DNA of 64,000 nucleotides, from the NCBI GenBank assembly GCA_000023185.1, contig CP001622.1, positions 3,467,501 through 3,531,500 on the forward strand, given 5' to 3'. Position numbers and translations under genes: made by a program. Below the pieces are notes generated by a model. That model did no database searches. It saw nothing but the letters and a program-made list of their open reading frames with translations, and had not been told where the DNA came from. How positions within the stretch are numbered: position 1 is the first letter of the stretch; every line of letters begins with the position of its first letter. Positions 25,986 through 33,259 of the stretch are shown here, piece by piece. Source of the DNA: Rhizobium leguminosarum bv. trifolii WSM1325 (GTDB taxonomy: Bacteria > Pseudomonadota > Alphaproteobacteria > Rhizobiales > Rhizobiaceae).

Positions 25986-27814
25986 TCCGCTGCCTCCGGC
26001 ATCAGCCCTGCCGCCGATTGCAGCTCGATGCGGAACACCGCGCCTCCTTCGGGATGATTGGCAGCAGTCAGGCTGCCGCCGAAATCCTTGATGATGTTGT
26101 AGGAAATCGAAAGCCCGAGGCCGAGCCCCTTGCCGACGCCCTTCGTCGTGAAGAACGGATCGAAGATACGCTCGGCGATCGCCGCCGGCACGCCCGGTCC
26201 ATGATCCCGCACCGTCAGCACCACCTTTCCGGCCTCCTCGAAGGCCGAAACCTCGATGCGCCGATCATCCAGCCCTTCCACCGCATCGGCCGCATTCGAG
26301 ATCACGTTCACCAGCACCTGCTGCAGACGCACCGAACCGGCGCGCACCACCGGCGGACGCGGGCCGAGAGCGAGCAGCAGTTCGGCATCCGCCGCCTTCA
26401 ACCGCCAGGCGACGATCTCCAGCGTATCGCGCATCGCCTCGTCGAGGGAAACGAGGCCGAGCTTCTCGTTCGGCTTGCGGGCGAAGTTGCGCAGGTGCCG
26501 GCTGATCGCAGCCATACGGTCGATCAGCCCGCCGATACGCCGGATATTGTCCCGCGCCTCCTCCGTCCGACCGCGGTCGATGAGAACGGAGGCGCTGTCC
26601 GTGTAGGTCTTGGCGGCGGCGAGCGGCTGGTTGAATTCGTGCGAAAGCGCAGCCGACATCTGCCCCAGCCCGGCAAGCTTGCCCGCCTGGATCAGATCGG
26701 CCTGCGTCTGTCGGAGTTGTTGCTCGGTCAGCCGCCGCTCGGCAATCTCCTCTTCGATGCGGCTGTTGACGCGGGCAAGATCGGCCGTGCGCTCCTCGAC
26801 GCGCCGCTCCAGCTCGTTGCGGGCCTCGGCCTGCATCTGCATGCGCTCGGCAAGCCGCGCCCGCCGCTGGCGAAGGACGGCCACCGTAAGCCCGGCAATG
26901 CAAAGAATGAGAAACACGGCAGCAAGCGCCGTGCGTGCCTGGGCGCGGATGGAACTCGTCTCCATCAGCACGTTCACCGTCCAGTCCTCGGCCGGCATGT
27001 AATGCGAGAGCACCAGATATTCGCTCGAACCGCGCTCGCTGGCCAGCGTCATCAGCTCATGCTGCTCGAAGTGGTGACGCGTCACCGGCAGCGCCGCCAG
27101 CCTGGCATTGGCATAGCGTCGCGACGCCTCGGTGCGGGCGACGCGGTCGGCCGTCAGCGGCAGGATCGCGCCATAGAGCCATTCCGGGCTGCCGGACATG
27201 AAGATGATGCCCTCCGGATCGGAGACGAAAATCCTGTATTCGCCGCCGCCCCAGGAGGACTCGATCATATCGATATCGACCTTGAAGACGATGACGCCAC
27301 GAATATCCGCGCCGGTCCGGATCGGTGCGGCAAAATAGTAGCCGCGCTTCAGCGAGGTGGTGCCGAGCGCGTAAAACCGTGCCTGCCGGCCTTCGATTGC
27401 ATCCTGGAAATAGGGCCTGTAGCTGAAATTTTGTCCGACGAAGCTTGCAGGCCCATCGTAATTGCTGGCCGCGATCGTCTCTCCGTCTGGCTTGACCACA
27501 TAGATATCGGAGGATTTCAGCAGTCCGTTGATCTCCTTGAGATAGAGATTGGCCGCATCGCGCAGCGCCACATCCTCAGGCGCGCTCACCAGTTCCTTGA
27601 TGTCGTCGTGATCGGCGATCAGCGCCGGCAGCGCCTCGTAGCGGTTGAGATGGCCGCTGAGTGCCGAAACGGCAAGGCGCAACGCCGTTCCTGCCTGCGC
27701 CGAGGCTTCCTCCATATAGGCGCGCGTCGCAATCGCGCTCCCATAGGTGAAGAAGGAGAAGATGATCAGCGGCACCACCAGCAACGCCGCTATCGCACGA
27801 TATTTCGAAGACAG
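25982..27814 (-). CDS. DctB-type membrane sensor histidine kinase, 610 aa
   Basis: N-terminal membrane helix (about 8-28 from the chosen start), a large periplasmic dCache/PAS-like sensor (YVVKPDGETIAASNYDG, FSYRPYFQDAIEG), a second helix near residue 280, a coiled-coil linker, and a HisKA domain with the phospho-His in ALSHEFNQPLAA. The ATPase domain has N, G1 and G2 boxes (NVISNAADAVEG, DHGPGVP, GKGLGLGLSISYNI). A CTG at 27814 sits six bases after GGGGAGGAG and gives the normal DctB length; no ATG, GTG or TTG is well placed. It probably senses C4 or tricarboxylates for the neighbouring tct genes. Confidence 0.88.
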   Translation of the reverse strand: MSSKYRAIAALLVVPLIIFSFFTYGSAIATRAYMEEASAQAGTALRLAVSALSGHLNRYEALPALIADHDDIKELVSAPEDVALRDAANLYLKEINGLLKSSDIYVVKPDGETIAASNYDGPASFVGQNFSYRPYFQDAIEGRQARFYALGTTSLKRGYYFAAPIRTGADIRGVIVFKVDIDMIESSWGGGEYRIFVSDPEGIIFMSGSPEWLYGAILPLTADRVARTEASRRYANARLAALPVTRHHFEQHELMTLASERGSSEYLVLSHYMPAEDWTVNVLMETSSIRAQARTALAAVFLILCIAGLTVAVLRQRRARLAERMQMQAEARNELERRVEERTADLARVNSRIEEEIAERRLTEQQLRQTQADLIQAGKLAGLGQMSAALSHEFNQPLAAAKTYTDSASVLIDRGRTEEARDNIRRIGGLIDRMAAISRHLRNFARKPNEKLGLVSLDEAMRDTLEIVAWRLKAADAELLLALGPRPPVVRAGSVRLQQVLVNVISNAADAVEGLDDRRIEVSAFEEAGKVVLTVRDHGPGVPAAIAERIFDPFFTTKGVGKGLGLGLSISYNIIKDFGGSLTAANHPEGGAVFRIELQSAAGLMPEAAE

Positions 27815-27969
27815 AACCGGCTCCTCCCCTTTCTGCCTCCACTCCCCAGCGAGGCATACCCGACGGACCGAGTTTAGAGGGGTGGGTAGGGATTTCCAAG
27901 GGGCCGTCGAAACTTGACACCCGGCAGGGGTGGATGTCCTATTGCTGCACCGCAAGGAGGCCCCCGCCC

Positions 27970-28632
27970 ATGAGCGACGACCAGACGCCCGCCGATAACA
28001 AACTCACCACATCCAAGCGCCGCTGGGCGGCAGAGGGCAAGTTCCTGACCGGCCGTATCAGCCGTCCCGAAGCCGAGCGCCTGCCGCCCGGCCAGCACCT
28101 CGTCAAGAACTGGCCGGTGCTCGATCTCGGCCAGCAGCCTGTCATCTCGACCGAGACCTGGCGGCTCGAGGTGCGCGGCCTCGTCGAAACGACGCGCACC
28201 CTCACCTGGGCCGACTTCCAGGCGATCGAACAGAGCACGGGGGTGAGCGATATCCACTGCGTCACCACCTGGTCGCGCTACGACAACAAATGGAAGGGCG
28301 TTTCGACGCGCAATCTGCTCGACCTCGCCATGCCGAAGCCTGAAGCCGCTTACGTCATGCTGACGAGTTATGACGGCTATACCACCAACCTGCCGCTCTC
28401 CGATTTCGCTGCCGAGGATGCGATCCTCGCCACCGCCTGGGAAGGCCTGCCGCTGACACCGGAGCACGGCGGCCCGATGCGCCTCGTCGTGCCGCATCTC
28501 TATTTCTGGAAAAGCGCCAAATGGCTGCGCCGCATCGAGCTGATGCCTGCCGACCAGGCCGGCTTCTGGGAAAAGAACGGCTACCACATCTACGGCGATC
28601 CGTGGCGCGAGCAGCGCTATTCCGACGACTGA
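27970..28632 (+). CDS. molybdopterin-binding oxidoreductase (sulfite-oxidase-like fold), 220 aa
   Basis: Single oxidoreductase molybdopterin-binding domain of the YuiH/MsrP-like group. The probable molybdenum ligand is Cys97 in SDIHCVTTWSRYDNKW, followed by the characteristic GV..R.LLDLA and SYDGYTTNLPL stretches, and GGPMRLVVPHLYFWKSAKW near the C-terminus. Unlike MsrP it has no Tat signal peptide, so it is probably cytoplasmic. ATG at 27970 follows AAGGAGG. It overlaps the convergent hypothetical gene by 16 bases. The substrate is unknown. Confidence 0.85.
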   Translation: MSDDQTPADNKLTTSKRRWAAEGKFLTGRISRPEAERLPPGQHLVKNWPVLDLGQQPVISTETWRLEVRGLVETTRTLTWADFQAIEQSTGVSDIHCVTTWSRYDNKWKGVSTRNLLDLAMPKPEAAYVMLTSYDGYTTNLPLSDFAAEDAILATAWEGLPLTPEHGGPMRLVVPHLYFWKSAKWLRRIELMPADQAGFWEKNGYHIYGDPWREQRYSDD

Positions 28633-29249
28633 GCTTTCGGTCGCGAGAAGCGACGAAGCGCAAACACGCCAAGTCCGAACAACGCGGCAAGCCCCGTCAG
28701 CGACGCCATGCTGGCGGCATGGAATGGGATCTCGCTCCAGCGCGGCTTGACGATATCGGCGGTGTTGAAGGCTTCGTCGCTGAACCGGCAGCTGATCAGC
28801 GCAAGCCCGCGCCGCACCATGTCGGCGTCGACCGCGGAAATGATTTCACCCGCCGCGGCAGCCTCCCGCGGCATCTCGCGCATCGAAAGCAAGACCGCCT
28901 TGGTCGCGGCGAGATAGGCATGAGCGCATTCGTTGAACGGGCTTTCCTCATCCGTCACGCTGCCCGGCATCCGGCCCCACAGACAGTAGGAATACTGGAT
29001 CTCTGCATAGTTCAGCACGCGGCGGAACGGCTCGTTCGTATCGACAGCACGGGATGCAAGATCGACAATCCCACTGCGATAGTCAGACATGACAGCCATC
29101 TCGCCGTGGGAAATTTGCGGGATATCCAGACCCGCATGGCTGCCGCCGTCGCTGCGGCTATGGGCAAAAGCGCTTCCAGCGACCACACAAAAAAACGCGA
29201 CGGCAGAGAACGCCGTCAACAGCAGTGGTCTGGCTCTGTCGTTTTTCAT
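28617..29249 (-). CDS. hypothetical exported, membrane-anchored protein, 210 aa
   Basis: Signal peptide to about residue 29 (VVAGSAFA), then a His-rich mature N-terminus (HSRSDGGSHAGLDIPQISHG) that could bind metal. The centre has three Cys and a helical character, and a single membrane helix sits at the C-terminus (about 180-200) before a basic tail. I recognise no family. It is the third gene behind the cobalamin riboswitch, 50 bases after cbtA on the same strand, so it may be an accessory to cobalt entry. That role is inference from position and the His residues only. Confidence 0.65.
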   Translation of the reverse strand: MKNDRARPLLLTAFSAVAFFCVVAGSAFAHSRSDGGSHAGLDIPQISHGEMAVMSDYRSGIVDLASRAVDTNEPFRRVLNYAEIQYSYCLWGRMPGSVTDEESPFNECAHAYLAATKAVLLSMREMPREAAAAGEIISAVDADMVRRGLALISCRFSDEAFNTADIVKPRWSEIPFHAASMASLTGLAALFGLGVFALRRFSRPKAQSSE

Positions 29250-29299
29250 ACTCGCCCGAAAAGTTCAGGGCGCCGGCAAAGCGGCGTCCTTCGATGCGT

Positions 29300-30046
29300 T
29301 CAGTGCAATGCCGTGGCCGGCCGGCCGCGTTCCCCGCCCCCGACCGCAAGCCGCTTTTCCGCCAGCGCTCCGAAGCCGAGGCCGAGCGTTGCCCAGAGGA
29401 TCACATGCATTCCGAGCGAAGTGGTGCGGAAACGCCAGAGCACCATCGCCGAGAAGTTCTCCGGCACCTCGTTGATCGGCGGCAGCAGATAGAGCACCAC
29501 GCCGATGAAGACGAGATAGGCGATGCCGGCGATGATCGCGCCGTTCCAGAGACCGAAACGCTCGGACAGGCGGCGCGACAGCGCCACTGCGGCAATCAGC
29601 GCCGCAAGCGAGACGACGATCATCAGGAAGAACAGCTCGGTCCTGGCGCCGATCGTATCGGGATTGCCGACTGCCGGCGGGTTGGCCGGATACTTGATCC
29701 CGGGAACGAGGACGACCGCCACGAAGGCGGCAATGGCGATGACGGCCGAGGTGCCGCGCGGCGAAAGGCTGCTGAAGCGGCCGTGCACGAAAGCGAAAGC
29801 GAGCGCGAAGAGCCCGCCGACGGCGGCGCTGTAGGCCATGACGCCGGTGAAAAGGCCGAGATCGGCCTGTGTGGCGCGGCTGACGATTTCGGGTTCGGCA
29901 GCTTCGCCGGCCGCCTGGGCGCTCGCCTCCTCGAAGGCGATCGCCGCATCGACCAGCGGCTCGCCGAACGTATGGGCGAAAGCGAAAACCAGGATGCCAG
30001 CAATCAGGCCCGCGAGCATGCCGCGAAGCAAGAGGTTTCCAACCAT
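29300..30046 (-). CDS. cbtA: CbtA, predicted cobalt transporter membrane subunit, 248 aa
   Basis: Five to six membrane helices in the CbtA family pattern: NLLLRGMLAGLIAGILVFAFA at the start, GEPLVDAAIAFEE, the Pro-rich PGIKYPANPPAVGNPDTI loop between helices, and a C-terminal GLGFGALAEKRL. CbtA and CbtB were proposed as a B12-regulated cobalt uptake system. ATG at 30046 gives a normal length; an upstream in-frame ATG would add 24 residues of unlikely sequence. It follows cbtB and is cotranscribed behind the riboswitch. Confidence 0.9.
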   Translation of the reverse strand: MVGNLLLRGMLAGLIAGILVFAFAHTFGEPLVDAAIAFEEASAQAAGEAAEPEIVSRATQADLGLFTGVMAYSAAVGGLFALAFAFVHGRFSSLSPRGTSAVIAIAAFVAVVLVPGIKYPANPPAVGNPDTIGARTELFFLMIVVSLAALIAAVALSRRLSERFGLWNGAIIAGIAYLVFIGVVLYLLPPINEVPENFSAMVLWRFRTTSLGMHVILWATLGLGFGALAEKRLAVGGGERGRPATALH

Positions 30047-30162
30047 GTCCGGAACTCCCTTAAGGCACGTCGCGCAAAAGTGTGCCGCGGTTTTGCGATA
30101 AAGACATGCGTAAAACAAAAACCTATAGCGCGATGAGCGAATCTGAAAGATCGCGACGCGCT

Positions 30163-30372
30163 TTAGTGGCAGGGAAAGCCGAGGAGATGGCGGCCGTCAT
30201 GCACGAATTCGTGCACATACATGCCGTTGAACAGCGCCATTGCGCCTTCCTCGGTGCCGACGAAATAGAGGACGATGAGCATCAGCAGGCCGCCGAAGAT
30301 CGCCCAGGGCAGGATCTCGCCTACAGGGATCGGCGCCGGTACCGCAACGGGCGCGAAAGTGGTGTCAGACAT
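30163..30372 (-). CDS. cbtB: CbtB, predicted cobalt transporter small subunit, 69 aa
   Basis: A single membrane helix (about 19-40, LPWAIFGGLLMLIVLYFVG) and a His-rich C-terminus, HEFVHDGRHLLGFPCH, the hallmark of CbtB and a likely metal-capture site. Start fixed by CCGGAGGAATAC before ATG. It is the first gene downstream of the cobalamin riboswitch and the partner of CbtA. Confidence 0.93.
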   Translation of the reverse strand: MSDTTFAPVAVPAPIPVGEILPWAIFGGLLMLIVLYFVGTEEGAMALFNGMYVHEFVHDGRHLLGFPCH

Positions 30373-30413
30373 GTATTCCTCCGGGAATGACGCGTTCAGT
30401 CGAAAGAGTGCTT

Positions 30414-30515
30414 GTGCAGTAGGGTCTGACTTCCAGCGCGAAGAGCTTTCGACACGCTGGTCACAGTGGCGCGACCGCGCCGGACTTACACCGGCTTCCA
30501 AACCCGCAACTGCAC
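30414..30515 (-). promoter_or_regulatory. cobalamin riboswitch controlling cbtB-cbtA
   Basis: On the minus strand the closing stem is GTGCAGT (30509-30515) with ACTGCAC (30414-30420). Inside lie the conserved blocks GGAAGCCGGTGTAAGTCCGG, GCGCCACTGTGA and the B12 box GGAAGTCAGACCC (30422-30434). These match the adenosylcobalamin riboswitch core in order. It ends about 40 bases before the cbtB start, so it can act on transcription termination or ribosome access; the core is compact. Confidence 0.93.
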
Positions 30516-30605
30516 GGTTATATCTGCACGCCGAAGAGACTGTCAACGAAACTTCACAAGCCGGCGAAGGACGCTGTCGCCGCATTCCGGGAGACAAGAA
30601 CGACC

Positions 30606-31160
30606 GTGAACACGCGCCTCACCTGGATCTGCCACGGCGCGACGGCAGCAAGCCGCAAGGCCCTGTTCCCGCTCGACGAACCGCTCGAGGATAAGGCAGT
30701 GGAGGAGGCCGGCAGGATGATCCCCCCGCCCCGCGCCGATCGAATTGCCATGAGCCCGGCTTTGCGTGCCCGCCAGACCGCGGAAGCGCTCCGCCTCGAA
30801 GCCCGCATAGACCTCGCACTTCGCGACTGCGACCATGGCCGCTGGGCCGGCAGGTCGATCACGACGATCGGGACCGAAGAGCCGGAAAACCTCATGGGCT
30901 GGATGAGCGATCCGGAAGGGGCCCCGCATGGCGGCGAGAGCCTTGTTGATCTGCGCACGCGCATCGCCGGCTGGATGGATGAGCAATCGAGCCTCGGCGG
31001 CCATGTGATCGCCGTTAGCCACGCGGCCGTCATCCGGGCAGCGATCGTGCATGTACTGCAGGCGCCGCTCTCCTCCTTCTGGCTGAGCGACGTCGAGCCG
31101 CTTTCCGTCATCCGCATGACCAGCAACGGACAGCGCTGGTCTCTGCGCTTCCAGCATTAG
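30606..31160 (+). CDS. histidine phosphatase superfamily protein with CHG in place of RHG, 184 aa
   Basis: Phosphoglycerate-mutase-like fold. The N-terminal catalytic motif, normally RHG, reads WICHGATAASR (Cys9-His10-Gly11). The other core residues remain: Arg in SPALRARQTAEAL, the acidic/Gly motif DCDHGRWAG and the second His in VIAVSHAAVIRA. The missing first Arg normally binds phosphate, so activity may be altered or the substrate unusual. GTG start. It is divergent from the cbtBA riboswitch operon; related genes near cobalt/B12 loci suggest a role as an alternative alpha-ribazole phosphatase, which is unproven. Confidence 0.8.
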   Translation: MNTRLTWICHGATAASRKALFPLDEPLEDKAVEEAGRMIPPPRADRIAMSPALRARQTAEALRLEARIDLALRDCDHGRWAGRSITTIGTEEPENLMGWMSDPEGAPHGGESLVDLRTRIAGWMDEQSSLGGHVIAVSHAAVIRAAIVHVLQAPLSSFWLSDVEPLSVIRMTSNGQRWSLRFQH

Positions 31161-31259
31161 AGACTGCTGATCTTATCCAGCTTTGCACAAGCAAATCGCG
31201 TCATCTATGTTGAACCCGGCTTTGCGGGGACTACTTCCTTGTCCCAAGGAGATGGAAGA

Positions 31260-31376
31260 ATGACATATGATTGGAGTGGCGAGCGCACGCGACGCCTGCG
31301 TTTTATGCGTGTCGCCACAGTCACGGTTCTGGTCGGTCTCATCTTCAGCGTTCCGCTGCTGATCGTCACCGCCTGA
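31260..31376 (+). CDS. small single-pass membrane protein, 38 aa
   Basis: ATG at 31260 is eight bases after AAGGAG (31246-31251). The product has a basic N-terminus (SGERTRRLRFMR) and one hydrophobic helix (about 19-37), so it is predicted inner-membrane with the N-terminus in the cytoplasm. The short length, strong ribosome binding site and clean coding pattern suggest a real small protein. The function is unknown. Confidence 0.6.
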   Translation: MTYDWSGERTRRLRFMRVATVTVLVGLIFSVPLLIVTA

Positions 31377-31617
31377 AGCACGAGAAAGGGCGAGCGATGC
31401 ATTAGCACGCTCGCCTTCGTTCTTTTCCCGCATCAGCCGGTCTCCCGAACCACGAAGGCGATCGCGCTGATAACGACGCCCTGGTTCCCCACAGGCCCCG
31501 TCGGGTCTCTCTGCGGCACAGCAACAGGCTGCCGCCTCTGATAATTCGCCTTCTGGTTTCAACAAACATTTCAGACTTTCGTGATATTTCCGCGAAGGTG
31601 GAGATGGAGAAGGCATA

Positions 31618-33189
31618 ATGCCGGTGTTTTTCCAAAGCAGGGCCGGACGGCAATGCGTGTCGATCGTGGTGTCTGGAGTGACCCTCTGGCTTCTCGGCAC
31701 GCTGCTACAGCTCGACGACAGCCTGGTCGCCTTCATGACCGGCTTCGGCGAGTACGGCGCCGACAAGCTCGTTCTGGCGCTCGGCATCGCCGGCGCCATG
31801 AGCTTCGTCTATTCGGTGCTGCGCATCGCCGACCTGCGTAAGGAAATGGAACTGCGCGCGGCCGCCCAGGCAAAAGCCGATTGGACCGCAACCCACGACC
31901 ATCTCACCAAGCTGCCGAACCGCTACGCCTTCGAGCGCAAGATCCTCTCCCGGCCGATCAAGGACGACGAGGCCGAGATCGAGGAGTGGGACCGCAACGT
32001 CACCATCTTCTCCGTTGACCTCGACGGCTTCAAGAAGGTCAATGACCTCGTCGGCCACAAGGGCGGCGACATCCTGTTGATCGAGGTTGCCAGACGCATC
32101 TGCGCGCTCGGCAATGCCGATTGCGTCTATCGCTTCGGCGGCGACGAATTCATCATCGTCGCCTTCGCCCTGACGGCGCAGCGCGAGGAGCGTTTTGCCA
32201 AGCTGCTGATCCAGGCCGTCACCCGGCCGATCCATATCGATGGCTTTGCCGTCGAAGTCGGCGCCAGCGTCGGCTATGACCGCTGGGCCGAGGGAGCCGA
32301 GCCGCTGGAAGATGCCGCCCACCGTGCCGACCTCGCCATGTACGAGGCGAAATCACGCGGACCCAACCACTATTTCGTCTTCGAACCTTCGATGCAGGAC
32401 AAGGTAACGGAACGCGCCGCGCTGGAAACCAGGCTGCGCGCCGCGATCTCCAACAAGGCGATCAAGCCCTTCTATCAGCCGCTGATCGACCTCAAGACCG
32501 GCCAGCTCTGCGGCTTCGAGGCCTTAGCGCGCTGGATCGGCGACGACGGCGTCAACATCCCGCCGCCGGTCTTCATCGATATCGCCGAGGAAACCGGCAT
32601 GATCACGGCATTATTCGAGGATCTCCTCACCCAGGCCTGCAGCGACGCACTCGCCTGGCCGGATCATGTGACGTTGTCCTTCAACGTCTCGCCGGTGCAG
32701 ATGGAAGACAGATTGCTGACATCGCGTATTCTCAAGGTCCTTTCGGCAAGCCGGCTGCCGCCGCAGCGCCTGGAAGTGGAGATCACCGAAAACGCGCTGA
32801 TCCAGGATCCCGCCATCGCCGCCCTCATTCTCGACGAGCTGCACGCCGCCGGCATCCAGATCGCACTCGACGATTTCGGCACGGGCTATTCGAGCCTCGC
32901 CCAGCTTTCCCGCTATCGTTTCGACAAGATCAAGATCGACAAAAGCTTCATCGCCACCTATCGCGACGACGAGCGGCAGGAAAAGATCGTCCGCGCCATG
33001 CTCGGCCTCGGCAGGAGCCTCAACATCAAGACGACGGCGGAAGGTATCGAGGAGCACGGCCAGCTCGCCTTCCTGCTGCAGCTTGGCTGCGACATCGGCC
33101 AGGGCTATCTTTTCGGCAAGGCGATGCCCGCCGCCGAGGCGGGCATCTTCATCAGCGATCGCAATACCAAATTGGCCTCGACGGGCTGA
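31618..33189 (+). CDS. membrane GGDEF-EAL cyclic-di-GMP protein, 523 aa
   Basis: Two N-terminal membrane helices (about 12-35 and 47-67), then a GGDEF domain with RFGGDEF intact and an EAL domain with GFEALARW, NVSPVQM, DDFGTGYSSL and TAEGIE, all of them catalytic signatures. Both the diguanylate cyclase and the phosphodiesterase residues appear present, so net activity cannot be predicted. There is no obvious sensory domain beyond the membrane helices. Monocistronic, converging on the pit gene across a palindromic repeat. Confidence 0.92.
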   Translation: MPVFFQSRAGRQCVSIVVSGVTLWLLGTLLQLDDSLVAFMTGFGEYGADKLVLALGIAGAMSFVYSVLRIADLRKEMELRAAAQAKADWTATHDHLTKLPNRYAFERKILSRPIKDDEAEIEEWDRNVTIFSVDLDGFKKVNDLVGHKGGDILLIEVARRICALGNADCVYRFGGDEFIIVAFALTAQREERFAKLLIQAVTRPIHIDGFAVEVGASVGYDRWAEGAEPLEDAAHRADLAMYEAKSRGPNHYFVFEPSMQDKVTERAALETRLRAAISNKAIKPFYQPLIDLKTGQLCGFEALARWIGDDGVNIPPPVFIDIAEETGMITALFEDLLTQACSDALAWPDHVTLSFNVSPVQMEDRLLTSRILKVLSASRLPPQRLEVEITENALIQDPAIAALILDELHAAGIQIALDDFGTGYSSLAQLSRYRFDKIKIDKSFIATYRDDERQEKIVRAMLGLGRSLNIKTTAEGIEEHGQLAFLLQLGCDIGQGYLFGKAMPAAEAGIFISDRNTKLASTG

Positions 33190-33217
33190 CGGAACGCTCT
33201 ACCTTTTGTTTTGACGC

Positions 33218-33255
33218 AATTCCCGGCAAAACCGCTTCGCGCTTTGCCGGGAATT
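33218..33255. terminator. bidirectional palindromic repeat/terminator between GGDEF-EAL and pit
   Basis: Perfect 13-base-pair inverted repeat AATTCCCGGCAAA (33218-33230) with TTTGCCGGGAATT (33243-33255), 12-base loop. It lies between convergent genes and belongs to the rhizobial palindrome class. T-runs are short, so efficiency is uncertain. Confidence 0.6.
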
Positions 33256-33259
33256 TGCT

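Noticed and set aside
24543..27877. Two long plus-strand frames antisense to the regulator and kinase genes
   Set aside because: They overlap the intact sigma-54 regulator and histidine kinase completely and have no domain content.
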